Shown: positions 22,241 through 33,129 of the stretch, piece after piece
How the letters are laid out: the number at the start of each line of letters is the position of its first letter
Position numbering within the stretch: position 1 is the stretch's first letter
Source of the DNA: Blastobasis lacticolella
Taxonomy: Eukaryota > Arthropoda > Insecta > Lepidoptera > Blastobasidae
Reading direction: 5' to 3'
DNA: 64,000 nt
Assembly: GCA_905147135.1 (NCBI GenBank)
Contig: LR990050.1
Coordinates: 8,678,001 to 8,742,000 of the forward strand
Program-made: the position numbers and the translations under genes
The notes under the pieces: model-generated
What the model saw: the letters and a program-made list of their open reading frames with translations, nothing else
What the model was told of the DNA's origin: nothing
The model's database searches: none

Positions 22241-22629
22241 GTAATAGGACGGCCTCCCACGAACTTCACTCGAAGTACGTGCTAGAGATGGGTGCTAAAT
22301 AACGTCACGGTAGTATCACTGTGACTTCTTACGGCGGAACTTTGTTACATAATCACGTCATAACATATAGAACACGATAACATGGACAGTGAGGGGCATC
22401 AATGTCTTTTCAACAGTAGTTTCCCTATCGCCGGCATGATATTACAATTATGAATGTAACGTAAAAAGGTATTAACGTGCCGCCCATACTAGTAACGTTA
22501 TTTATTTATTTATTTGTTCATACAGTTTTACAGCAGTTAAATATATTATAAATGTATCACCCATCTCTAGCAAGTGTGTCTCTAGCAAGTGTGTGTCTTC
22601 GTGTGAAGTTTATGTGAAGCCGTCCATTC
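22241..22629. mobile_element. Inverted-repeat DNA element, family A copy 1
   Basis: Ends are inverted: TAATAGGACGGC...AACTTCACTCGAAG and GCTAGAGATGGGTG at left pair with CACCCATCTCTAGC, CTTCGTGTGAAGTT and GCCGTCCATT at right. The right arm has a short internal duplication (TCTAGCAAGTGTG twice). A second copy at 28570-28868 shares ends and interior (GTTACATAA, GACGTCATAACAT, CACGATAA). Non-coding; non-autonomous cut-and-paste element most likely. Confidence 0.75.
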
Positions 22630-23329
22630 AATTTAACAAAAAAATTGTCTTGTAATTTTTCCCTATAACGTGTTGTCTAGGTTATGTAGTACCTACCTAT
22701 CGATATGAAAATTGCCATAAGTGCCTATACAAATATATCAGCCACCTAAACACACTATTTCATCTTTCATGTTCAAAGTGATAAATACAGTATTTCGGTC
22801 TATGGCACACCGTAAATGGTTGTGCATTGTTGTTCTGCACAATTTCAACATAAAAATATGTTGTATAAAATATGGCGCGCGATGTTGCAGGATAAACGAG
22901 CGCAACAGCCGCGTCGCCGAATGCCGCCATTATGTTCGCGTTAATTTTTTTTTATGAAACGTATTAACAGTTAACACCACAATTTAATAACAAGTTGGAA
23001 AGGCTTACTGTACTTTCCGATTAGCTGTGTTTATAGAAGGTTATATATGTTCATGAAATGGCATTTTTATCGCAAGTATACATTTGCTCCAATATTTGTA
23101 TTTGTATAAAATATATTAAAATTAATATTTGATTTCGTAAATAGAGTATATTTTTATACCCGTACCCTAAAATTAAATTAATAAGATTTTATTAAGTTTT
23201 TATGAGGGTTTGAAAGAAAATACTTATTTTCAATTGTCGTCAGTTTAGCTTCTTTTAAGAAGCTAAGTTCTTTTTTTTTGGAGTAGGTATTACACTTATT
23301 ACATTGCAATGATATGCACCAGTTATCTT

Positions 23330-23695
23330 AATGTTGTCCAATCATCCTTACAAAGTTTCATTTTATATCGGCTTATTCAGTTCAAAAAAATTTAACAATT
23401 TGTTTCTATGAAAATTACAGGTACCGTCATTTTCCCAAAAAAACGCCAATTTTGTTGGTAAGGATCTAATACTAGTTTTTGCCTGCCGCCACTTCTTGCC
23501 CGAAAAAGTCAGTTATTATATGGACTATAACATATGACAAAATTTAACCACATTCAATTTTGGGATAATCTGGAAATTCATTAGTTTTTACTAAAATCCG
23601 TTCAGTAGTTTTTGGGTGAAGGAGTAAAAATCATCAATCCAAACATCCATCCTTACAATCTTTCGCATTTTATAGTAGGATATTTGATTAGATTT
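23330..23695 (+). repeat. RTE-like LINE 3' tail repeat
   Basis: Ends with AAAATCCGTTCAGTAGTTTT, GGTGAAGGAGTAAAAATCA, CATCCATCCTTACAATCTTT and TTTCGCATTTTATAGTAGGA, a dispersed module seen at the 3' ends of insect RTE-like elements. Related tails are at 33030-33115 (minus) and 37685-37890 (plus). Confidence 0.5.
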
Positions 23696-24298
23696 ACTTG
23701 TTGTTTAGGAGTGCACTTTTAAGATCTAATATTTTGTAACATAACTAATGTTATGTTCCGATGGGATAATCGAACAAAACCGCAGTGACAAATGAAGATT
23801 AGGAATAAATCCTCCTACTAGTAGACGTAGTTTCGTCAAAAATCCATACAAAAAAGGCATCGATCGGCCGTATCACAATTTGTAAAGCCGATATCGAATT
23901 TTGTAGCATTTGTTGGAAGCACGAAAATCCTTGGCATTCGGGGTGTCAGCCGAAGCAAGCTGCGTAAGCTCACGCGATGGGGGCGCCATAAATTAACTTT
24001 TCAATTTGCCAATGACGTATCGCAAAGACTGAACGGAGTATTGAGACCACTCTCCAATAAGCTCTTGATCAAGCTCAAGCTCGATTCGTGTACAACGTGT
24101 TCAGGTCGCGATTTTATTCGGTGAATCGGTGAAAAGTCATTTTAGTAAGTAATATATTGATTGGGTATCTGATTATTTTAATTTTGTTTTATTGAAACCT
24201 CATTACGCCACATGTGTAAAAAAGTTCCTTATTTATTTTAAATCACCTACCCGCGGCTACGCCCGCAAAGGGTTGAGGGTTAATTCATTGCAGGTTCA

Positions 24299-24486
24299 GG
24301 GGTCCTATTTTTGAACAGATACCATTTTGTATGTTCGGTATGGAAAATCGATATTTAAATACATACATGACGCTGATTTTCCATATTTTTTAACCGTTCG
24401 CTTTTGGTATTCGGCAAGTATATTATAAAAATATAGAATTTTTCATACGAGTTCAACCCAAGGCGAGCGTTTAAAAATAGAACCCC
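24299..24486. mobile_element. Small MITE-like element, 188 bp
   Basis: GGGGTCCTATTTTTGAAC at left pairs with GTTTAAAAATAGAACCCC at right, two mismatches. Inside, ATGGAAAATC and GATTTTCCAT form a second, perfect inverted pair. Non-coding. No clear target-site duplication. Confidence 0.5.
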
Positions 24487-26419
24487 AGTAAGTGGCGCGC
24501 ACGACGCAATGTCTGAAAGACCAGCAATGGATTTGAATACTCGGGACTATGCACCGTGGTTACGCTCAACACAGCGGATGCCCTAAAATTCCATCAAAGC
24601 GTTATCCAAGAGGAACTATTTCGAATTTCAAAGACAAATTTTATAACTATATATTTATAATATAACAATTTGGGTGTGATAAGCTACCTGCAACACAGTT
24701 TTATCAACATTTTTTCGTCAAAACATCTATTCATCCTACTCTAAAATTTACATATCAAAAACATTTGTAGAACGAATATATACAATAATTATGTGGATGT
24801 ATGCTTCGTATTACTTATTATTTTTTTCATCTCTCGCAAGGGAGCCCTCCCTGTAGTCATCTAGAGAAGTAGTCAAAATGAGCAATGGGTTATTTGATAT
24901 GTACACCTCTGACGCCTGATGGCCTATACAATACAATGGGTACCCTTTGTTTACCCATAGATATCCTGAGGTGCCCATGAAATCGCAATAGAACGAAACA
25001 GGCACAAGACTCGCATTACCCCGCAACGACCGCATGAAAATGATTTCCATATTTAAAATCCAAAGTGACGTCAATAAAAACGCTATAAAGCGGAGCGGAA
25101 CGAATAATAAATGCTAATAAACGAAATGTTAGCCCGCGCTGGCCGGTGCGGTGCGGTTGCATGCGGCGGGTGCGCCCATTAAATTGCCCGTAAATCAAGT
25201 GCATTGAAATCTCCTTCCTCGGTCGTGACGGGCTACCATCGCCGGAGTGGTCCTGCGGTCCGCCGGGCCGCCGGGCCGCCGGCGACGGATCCGCCGGACC
25301 TACGGGATCTGCTCCCAAGCACCGTGAGAAACCAATTTTAGTGTGCATTCGATGGCCATTAATATTCGGCTCCGTGTAAATTACGAGCTGAGGAGCTGTA
25401 TTAGTGGGGCAGTACTAGACGTGACTTTCGAAGTGAATCGTGCCGATTTGCGTGGCGTGGTGTGAATTCGGGGTTTTTGCCAAAATATCGGCATTCTAAA
25501 AGAACGTGGTTTCACGTTCATTAGCAGTTTTTTTTTTGTTTGTTTATCTACTATGTCACCAATAATAAAAGTGACTTTAATGTAGCTGACTAGCGAAACT
25601 AGCAAGAGGATGTCAGACAGACTATTGCCACAAAATGTAATTTTTCATGTACTCGTTGACATAGGATAACCTACGGCGCCCTCACAGTCCTCATATTTTG
25701 TACGGTACAAAAGTCTTTCTCTGAAGAAAGAACTTCTAGCAAAAATGGAAAATTTATTTCCAGAGCACCGTATATTCCAAACTTGTGCCCCAATGACCCA
25801 ATGCCTTTACTTGCATTTAATTTCCGCGTGGCAACTTGCATTCAAAAGCAGTTTAAAATGTGCGCAAAACGTTTAGCAGCTCGCGAGCGTCCGTAAACTA
25901 TCGTAGCGGCTTAAACACAAGTTACGGTGTAATAGAGTAGTAACCTAATGCAGTCGGTAGGGCCATAGTTGTTCTGCGGCTGTAGTTAAAGTTATATGAT
26001 GGAGCGTTCGTACTCCGCACAATGCGCCGCCGATGGCTTTGGATAGAACATCCATTCACGACGTTGCTCAATGGCTTTTGCATGTTGCATTCTGTTCCAG
26101 CGCCGTGTTTGAACTCGCAAGATTCCCGATATTTCTCTCAGCATGAATTCGTAACGGCGCCAGAAGTTCTGGATTTGACGGCTCTGTACGAAAAGGATGC
26201 AGCGAACCTGTCCATGTTCTGGTTTTTAACTCCATGGTGTCTGTATCTCATTGATGTTTTCGATCTATCTGATGTACGGTACAGAAATATGGACGATGGA
26301 TAAAGCGGACTTATCTCACATTAACGTTGTTGTGATGGTGTTGGAGGACTATGGTTAGGATAGGTACCTGGGACAACTTACCGGACCAACGAATATACAC
26401 GATCTGAACACCTAATACG
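24487..26419. other. Non-coding stretch; no gene recognised
   Basis: Holds a CpG-rich block at 25130-25340 (repeated CCGCCGGGCCG) embedded in AT-rich sequence, and a 93-codon frame at 26022-26303 that I do not recognise. No evidence for an expressed gene. Confidence 0.25.
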
Positions 26420-26429
26420 GTTTTGCACT

Positions 26430-26610
26430 ATACACCTGCAGAGAGATATTATTTCTTCGGTCATATTGCAAGAAACAAAGGTCACTTTGAAGACCTTTGC
26501 CTGACGGGAAAATGAGACATAATCCATGAGAATATGCTTCGGTTAGGTCACGAAACTCAGCATTGAGGAGACACGAAGCAAGAAGGCGTAGCTCATCAAT
26601 ATTTATTAAA
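26430..26610 (+). pseudogene. Non-LTR retrotransposon RT C-terminus relic
   Basis: The plus strand reads YYFFGHIARNKGHFEDLCLTGK then, past a stop, ASVRSRNSALRRHEARRRSS. This resembles the FFGHIARR...LEKLxVTGK...RSPxRW tail of insect endonuclease-reverse transcriptases. Stops are present, so it is dead. Short match, hence moderate confidence. Confidence 0.45.
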
Positions 26611-27954
26611 TTAATAACTTTTATTAATTTAATTAACCCGTTGAGTCACCAAAAACAAATTTGTTACCTATAACATCTATTAAAATTAAGATCCGCCATT
26701 ATGCACAACGTCACGACTCACGTCTCTTTCCCGCTATTTTGCACCATATTTTAGAATCGGTTATTTATCAGAATAAGGCTACACAAAATGGAAGTGCACT
26801 CCAAAATGTGGACCACGTTATCTTCAGCCAGGCACCGCAAAGACATATTGCATCATCCCTGTCACTCTCCCTACCTACATATTGGTGGCACATGTGGTTA
26901 TAAGTTGTAGTTAGATCGACGTAGGTACACCGAAATAGGAACGTGGTGTCATGTTCGGTTAATACCTCCTCTGAGAGACATGGCGGCCGGCTCAGCGAAA
27001 CGTCAAAGGCAAATTGAAAATTAATTTATGCCCGCAAAATTTAGCACAGAGCCCTGGGAGATTATAAATCAGTCACACCACACGAGGCTCTTGTTTTGGT
27101 AGCCTACGAGTGGGTGAAAACTTGTGGCGACTATTTAACATTTTGGAAAAGTTACAAGGAAAGTAATCGATAACATATATGCGGCCGTCATTGACGTTAA
27201 CAAGTCGAGTAGTGATCGCAATACAGCCGCGAGTAGAGATTAGGAGCCGATTCGCAGGCGGCAGAACGCACTCGCGGGAGCCGGGACGCGCCGGAAAGAG
27301 TCGTAAATACGAGCTCGCCGCCGCCGCGCACCGCTCACTTATAAATTAGGATCATAAAGCACTTGCCGAAGTTTGTTGCCGGCACGACGACCATAAAACA
27401 ACGCTTAGTCTCCGGGGAGCCCCGCCGCTTGTCGCGCCCTCGCCCGCGATCTTTCAATTTGGAAGCAGTCTTCGGCTAAGCAGTAATGTGACCCTATTTG
27501 GAGTGATGGCTTGCATCACTCTTAATATAATTCGGTCAGATTAGAGATGAATAAAAAAAGTGATACGAATGCGATTCATGCGTAGTTTTAAGGCTGCAAT
27601 GCTCTTTTTGCAGATTAATTAAAACCGTTTTTATATAAGCGTGCCAACCCATATTGATATTCATTAAATTTTAAATCGATTCGTAATTTAATTTGCATAC
27701 GTTTAGTTGTATTCCATGAATGAATATGGGTGATTGGCATCTCATCTTTTGAATTTGTTTATTTACATACTCGCTTACTTTTTAAAAAAAACGTAACTCT
27801 CTAAAAATTGTATTTTGTGTTTTCATTTATGTAACCAACATAGACTTTTGATTTTGGTTAAATTCGGTGCGAGGTTCTAATGAGTGTGCCCCTGTCAGCT
27901 TTTCAGTCCGCTGTGCATGGCTCGCACTCTCTAGTAAAAGTTATTACCTAAACT
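26611..27954. other. Non-coding stretch with CpG-rich block
   Basis: The block 27180-27470 is CpG-rich with embedded CATAAA and TTATAAATTA motifs; the rest is AT-rich. No coding or repeat signature named. Confidence 0.25.
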
Positions 27955-28530
27955 TCACCATATATTCCACGGTGGCCAAAAACGCTTGGCAATTAGCTTG
28001 TCCGGAAGCCGAGCTTCCGACTAATTCCAGTTGACAGCGGCTATGGGATGTACCACTCTGCAGATTGGTATGAAATAATCGTTTAAGCACATCTATCAGA
28101 GCATAGTGTATAGTACCCGCCTTATGGCTGCTGGTGAATGGGAGTCGGCTCTCTGAATTCAGGCAATAACTTCTGAAAGAATCGGCCACTACCCGACTTT
28201 TAGTATTGCCACGGCCCTGTGCCCAGCAGCGCTCCGCACCAGTACAATTGTGCAACCTTGTTGATCATCTCGGCCACTATGGCCTATTGCCAGGACTCCG
28301 TCGGAGCATGCCCGGTACTAGAGCCATACGATTTAGCCTTGATGAGGGTAAAAGGCCCAATGGAATGACACACACACCGTGGAAGCTGGGACATCTCTTA
28401 GTCTGATTTGGGATGCCTTGTCCATCGACACCCTTGCGGCACGTCACCACGTGTTAGCTAGGGTCGGGGCCGCCTTAGCTGAAAACGCTACTCGAGTACA
28501 CTCAAGTTTTGGTTAGACTGGTTTTGACTC
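27955..28530 (+). pseudogene. Reverse-transcriptase-like element C-terminal domain relic
   Basis: In shifted plus-strand frames: DHLGHYGLLP, then DEGKRPNGMTHTPWKLGHLL and IWDALSIDTLAARHHVLARV GAALAENA. These match the conserved C-terminal module (HG-L, DGKRPDGxTxxPW..G..LxWD.TxxDTLAxSH...AGAAAE) that follows the reverse transcriptase in many invertebrate retroelement proteins. Frame breaks show it is decayed. The clade is not assigned. Confidence 0.6.
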
Positions 28531-28569
28531 CTTTTTTAGGAGCTAAGCGCCTAGTCGATATTACTAAAA

Positions 28570-28868
28570 ATATTACCTGCCTTCAAGAACTTCACTCGAA
28601 ATAAGTGCTAGAGACGGGTGCTAAATAAAGTCACTGTAGAATCACTATCACTGTGACTTTCACGAAGAAAAAATGTTACAAAATGACGTCATAACATTAG
28701 GCACACGATAATAAGGTTGGTGAATGGGCGTCAGTGTATTTTTTATTACTCTTTTTTGCAATCGGCGGCATGTTAGGACAATTATGAATCTGCCGTAAAA
28801 AGGTGATACTAGTGACGTTATTTATCACTTCACAATCCAGTGAAGTTCCTGAAAAGCCGTCCTATTAG
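28570..28868. mobile_element. Inverted-repeat DNA element, family A copy 2
   Basis: Matches 22241-22629: AACTTCACTCGAA, GTGCTAGAGACGGGTGCTAA, GTTACAAAATGACGTCATAA at left and interior, ACTAGTGACGTTATTTATCA and GCCGTCCTATTAG at right. It lacks the internal T-rich segment of copy 1. The SINE at 28895 begins ~27 bases beyond its right end. Confidence 0.7.
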
Positions 28869-28894
28869 CAAAAAAATTGGCCTGTGCCAGAAGG

Positions 28895-29130
28895 TACAGT
28901 GTCGGTGGCCTAACGGCTTAGGGATCCAACTCGTAAGCTAGTGGTACCGAGTTCGATCCCCGGTGCCGCCATGTACCAAAGACTTGTTCTGAGTTAATAG
29001 TTGAACACCAACATATGCGGTTATGGTTAGGGAAAACATCGTGAGAAAACCTACACCCTGACTATGTAACCATGATCCAAGCTTGTTAGGTTGGACTTGT
29101 GTTGTTAGGTTAGGGGACTGTTCAACACAC
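28895..29130 (+). mobile_element. tRNA-derived SINE, plus orientation
   Basis: The tRNA-like head at about 28906-28972 has A box TGGCCTAACGGCTTAGG and B box GAGTTCGATCCCC. The body TGTACCAAAGACTTGTTCTG and GGGAAAACATCGTGAGAAAA matches the reversed bodies at 5124 and 54211. The 3' end lacks the GATGATG tail and is diverged. Confidence 0.75.
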
Positions 29131-29184
29131 ATAGGTCGGTAGTCGCACTATAACAACCTCAAAAGAAAAAAAACTAATTTTATC

Positions 29185-29530
29185 ATCACTTTGTTGTCCG
29201 TCCGTCTGTCTGTCCGTCTGTCAAGACAATTTTTCTCAGGAACGCGTGGAGGTATCAGACTGAAATTAATAGCAACTACTAAGGTCTGCCATCCCTTGGA
29301 GAAGTGAAAAAATCAGACTTTTAAGTCAACAAAAGATACAGCCGTTTATGCTCGGTTTATGCCGTTTTTGACGCTCGCAAGAGAATAAAAACCTATAGGG
29401 TACTTCCCGTTGACCTAGAATCATGAAATTTGGCAAAAAGCATTGCCATGTAGCAGTAAAGGAAAAATCCGAGAGCCGTAAACTTTTAATTTATAGTTAC
29501 ATTCCAAAAAATTGTAGTTGGATTAGCAAA
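29185..29530 (+). repeat. Dispersed repeat beginning with CCGTCTGTCTGTC
   Basis: Starts with a (CCGTCTGT)n stretch, then TTCTCAGGAACGCGTGGAGG, GATACAGCCGTTTATGCTCG and GGGTACTTCCCGTTGACCTA, ATCATGAAATTTGGC. This order of blocks matches a repeat widely scattered in moth genomes (from memory; family name unknown). No coding capacity. Confidence 0.5.
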
Positions 29531-29584
29531 AGTTTGTGATAGATGCAGTAATAACTTTGTAATGTGTTTATAGTATCTAAAAGC

Positions 29585-29760
29585 CCTCTTTGAACCAGGC
29601 ATTTTAACAGGCTACGACGAAACCCTGCACTGCACATGGCCCGACACGCCTTGGCAGGTTTTTTATTACCAGAAGGCTGGCCTCTAAGGTTTTAAGACAA
29701 CGGATTAACCAGCCACCTAGCGGAACAATGCAGCGAGCCTACCTTACCTTTTTTATCTAT
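29585..29760 (+). repeat. Dispersed repeat fragment, possible LINE tail
   Basis: AACAGGCTACGACGAAACCC, ACATGGCCCGACACGCCTTG and CACCTAGCGGAACAATGCAG resemble 3' segments of a lepidopteran retroelement. Short and without frame. Confidence 0.35.
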
Positions 29761-31820
29761 ACATTAGTTGATATTTTAATTTAGATAGATAGGTATTGAA
29801 CTTAGTCAGGCTTCATATTTTTTGAACTTAATTAAAATTAGTTTAAGTCTAAACATTTTCAAATTACGCTCCTAATTTTGTAATAAGTACTAAAATATCT
29901 ACGAAAAATCGCACTTCAAATATTCCCTTTATTAACATAATTTTACGGTATGGCTAATTTAAGGCATCAATAGCAAAATTGCAATTCCGAGTATTTAATG
30001 AATGCGAATTTCATTAACACTCCCGTGACATCCGCCGCCGTGCATCGCAGCGTAACGGAATAAAGCGCCATTTTACGCCAAGTATTCCGTGAATTGAGCA
30101 ACTGATGAATTTAACTGTCTGTCGGTTGATTTGTACCTACTCAAACACCTGGCAAATTACGAGTAAACCGGCTGCGGGCAAGCATACTTTATCAACAAAA
30201 TGTTTTACGTCGAGTTATTGACGTTTTGGGTCAGCACAGAGAGTGACCAACTCTCAGTAAGCTGAAAGTGAAGGATAAATTTTAAACATGGCCCATCATT
30301 AACTTTATCGCATACCACGAGACAAAATAATGCAGTTTACGTCTTAATCAAAGGCTCAGCAACAAAGTGACTTTCGATTTTGTTTTTCTTTTTTACTGAA
30401 AGCGGTACTTTATCGAAGTTAATAAAGAGCGCAGCTGTGGTCGGTCTCATCAAATGGTTTGGAAATAATGTGGACGGTATGGCGGCAGCGACCGTTTGGC
30501 ACCTCACTCTCACTATCGGACTAAGTTTTAGGCCTTTCTTGTTTTTATTTTTAAGCTAAAGTATGAAAATAGAAAATTTAGTATTTACGCCTTTTTTGGC
30601 TAGAAAGGTACACGGGAAAATTATACACCTGATGGAAAGTAGCCATTGTCGTCCAAGACAACGGGCGAGCGGCTGGGCCTTTGAGATACCTACACAATAC
30701 GCTTTTGAATAAGTCCAAGTCGTAATGCAGATATTTTGTTCCATCAATTGTTCAAATAGTTTTGGCGGAGATGTGGAGGAGAGAATTCCAACCGCCAATG
30801 TTGGTAAGCGAAGATGGAGAAGGTGGAAAAGGGTAATTACCCACCTGACCGAGTTGCAGTGACCAAGGGACCGAAGTCCAATGGACGCTCTTTAGATCTT
30901 GTATATAAGCGTTGTAGATGGAACACTCCGTTAGCGCGATGTAGATTTGACAGTTGCTGTCATGCTGATTGTCTTGCCAACTCGTGTGTGCGAGCTCTCT
31001 TTGATTCACTATGGAGATCGCTACATAGTATACAGATATAATTCAAACATTCACCGAAACACGTACCTAATCTAATTTATGATTTACGAAATATAGTGAG
31101 CAAAAAAAACAATGCCGATAACAATAAAAATATTTCAATTCTAGCGAATTCCGTTGAGGGCGCGCATTGTTCGTCTGAATCAAAAATTATATTTCCCGAT
31201 CGGTACTCGTTCGGCGTTCCTTTGGCTTTGGTCTGGAGAACAGCAGCGTAAGTACGATCGTGGTGCGTGTAAATAATTCAGTGGATACGACGCTTGCTCT
31301 CGGGGGCTTTGGATGGAATACCAACATCTGATCCGTGATTGCGCACGATAAATCTGTTTCTTCGACACTTGCCCTCCTTCAATTCTCTCTTTATACGAGC
31401 CGTGTGAAATCGTGGCGAATTTCGTGCTATTTAAATAGCTAGTGTTTGTTATATGACATTATGTATTTAGGGAAAAAATCATCTTTTTTCATTACTTTTT
31501 TATTTTTACAAGCCGTTGTTAAACTTAACTTGTATGTCCTGAAATCTTTTAAGCCTAATTTGATCCACTTCCCGGCGTTCAAATAAGATGAAATTTGGTG
31601 TACTGGGGTCGGATAATGGAATCGGAAAGTGGCCAAAGGTACTTCTGCAACAAGATAACCCAGGCCCAAAGAACCCAGAACCAGAAAGGAAAGAAAAGTA
31701 CTATAACGCGCAATAAAAGCTTGTTATGAAAAAATGTTTTTCATTTGAAAGCTTATTACTATTCTATACATAGAGTGACAGACAAATAAAGAAATAAATA
31801 AATAAATATTCGTGGACGAT
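29761..31820. other. Non-coding stretch; no gene recognised
   Basis: AT-rich with moderately GC-rich patches at 30820-31010 and 31140-31430. Several short frames with no domain. The right end (31785-31810) is an (AATA)n run that probably belongs to the tail of the SINE at 31821. Confidence 0.25.
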
Positions 31821-32050
31821 TTCACACAGCGCCATCTAGCCCCAAACTAAGCAACGCTTGTACTATGGGTGCTAAATAACTGATATACTTCTTAAATCCT
31901 TTTAAATACATACTTATTATACATAGAACACCCAGACCCTTAACAGAAATTAAAATTCATCATTACAATTTCTGCCCGGCCGGGAATCGAACCCGGGACC
32001 TCTTGCGTGGCAGACGCCGGGCATGTTGACCATTGAACCACTCAGGTCGT
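31821..32050 (-). mobile_element. SINE with tRNA-Gly(GCC)-like head
   Basis: On the minus strand the head (about 32050-31975) reads GAGTGGTTCAATGG (A box), GTCTGCCACGC (the anticodon-arm sequence of tRNA-Gly-GCC) and CCGGGTTCGATTCCCGG (B box and T arm). The body contains the reverse of CACACAGCGCCATCTAGCCC and ends in an AT tetranucleotide tail. The 5' arm of the cloverleaf does not pair with the 3' arm, so it is not a working tRNA gene. Relatives are at 52835-53010 and 53350-53500. Confidence 0.8.
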
Positions 32051-32858
32051 CAAACGAACCGAACTAACCTCGCGAACAGTCTCATTTGGTGAGATATGGA
32101 CACTTGCCGTCCAAACGACACAAATCACGGCCATGACGTTCAAATTACAGCAAGTAGGTGATAATGTAGATCACAATCTAAATCTGTCTGAAATAAATGA
32201 CGTTATTAAAAATATATATTTCCGCAACATTTGTTATGCGTTCAGCGTAAGTGACATTCCGTATCGGAGTTGGAGAATATGGGGAATAAAAGGTCGCCAT
32301 AATCGTCGCAATGTGTTCATTGGGTGTCCGCAAACAAACTGCCGTGGGTACGTGACATGCAGGGCAATGATGCGAACTCGCGGCGCCCGCGCTGTGTCTA
32401 GCCGCTGTTTCGCAGCTGAGGAAACCGCTATGAAAGTTAATGTAGTTGTCTTGTCATGCCTCGTTGTTAATACACGTGACAGCGTGACAAGCGGACAGCA
32501 CGTGTTACTTGTACTTCTTAAAAATAATGCATATATTTAACTAGTTACTTTATCGTGAGGTTTTTAGATCAATATAAAAGCTTAAAAGCGAATATGTAGT
32601 ACAGTTAATTCGTAGAATGTACGATATGTTTTGGGCTAAAACATGGTGCCTTGCTATGGGCCTTTTCTTTAGAAAGGTCTAAAGTCAATGTGTCGCGTAC
32701 AATGGAGAAACTTAACTAAGATCTCCGTATCAGAACCAAGGTTACAACATAATGCATTCGATATTTATAGTTCTAACTCTAACTTCTTGAGCGCCGACCA
32801 TATACCGCCAAATACAGCGTAGGACGCACTTCAAGAGATAGACGAACGATATTGTAAT

Positions 32859-32979
32859 GCGTTGTCCTAAATGGCAATGGTCGTGCGACGGGTGGTTTTG
32901 AGGTCCGGTCCGAGGTATTGGTCCGGCGACGATCGTCGTACCACCATGGTCGCATAATCGTTACCAATTAGGACAGCGC
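32859..32979. mobile_element. Very small inverted-repeat element, 121 bp
   Basis: GCGTTGTCCTAAATGGCAAT followed by GGTCGTGCGAC at left pairs with the reverse complement of the right end (GCGCTGTCCTAATTGGTAAC then GATTATGCGACC). The two arms nearly meet. Non-coding. Confidence 0.45.
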
Positions 32980-33029
32980 CTTAACGCCGTATGGAACCAA
33001 GGGAAACAAGAAGCACAATATTCTACCAA

Positions 33030-33115
33030 ACCTACTAATATTCTACTAGTCTGCTAAAGTTTGTGAGGATGGATGGATGTTTGGTACCATTGAACGGATT
33101 TTGCTGAGCAGTAAT
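33030..33115 (-). repeat. RTE-like LINE 3' tail fragment
   Basis: The minus strand reads AAAATCCGTTCAATGGTACC, AACATCCATCCATCCTCACA and AACTTTAGCAG...ATATTAGTAGG, the same module as 23330-23695. Confidence 0.45.
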
Positions 33116-33129
33116 GGAGCGCCCAATGT

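Noticed and set aside
26022..26303. 93-codon frame on the plus strand
   Set aside because: Balanced composition but no recognised domain, and retroelement debris follows at 26430; kept as unassigned non-coding DNA.
28906..28972. tRNA gene
   Set aside because: Has A and B boxes but is continuous with the SINE body shared by several copies.
31975..32050. tRNA-Gly gene
   Set aside because: Anticodon and T arms are tRNA-like, but the acceptor stem does not pair and a SINE body follows; related truncated copies exist nearby.
32133..32540. 135-codon frame on the plus strand
   Set aside because: No domain, no splice partner; probably chance.
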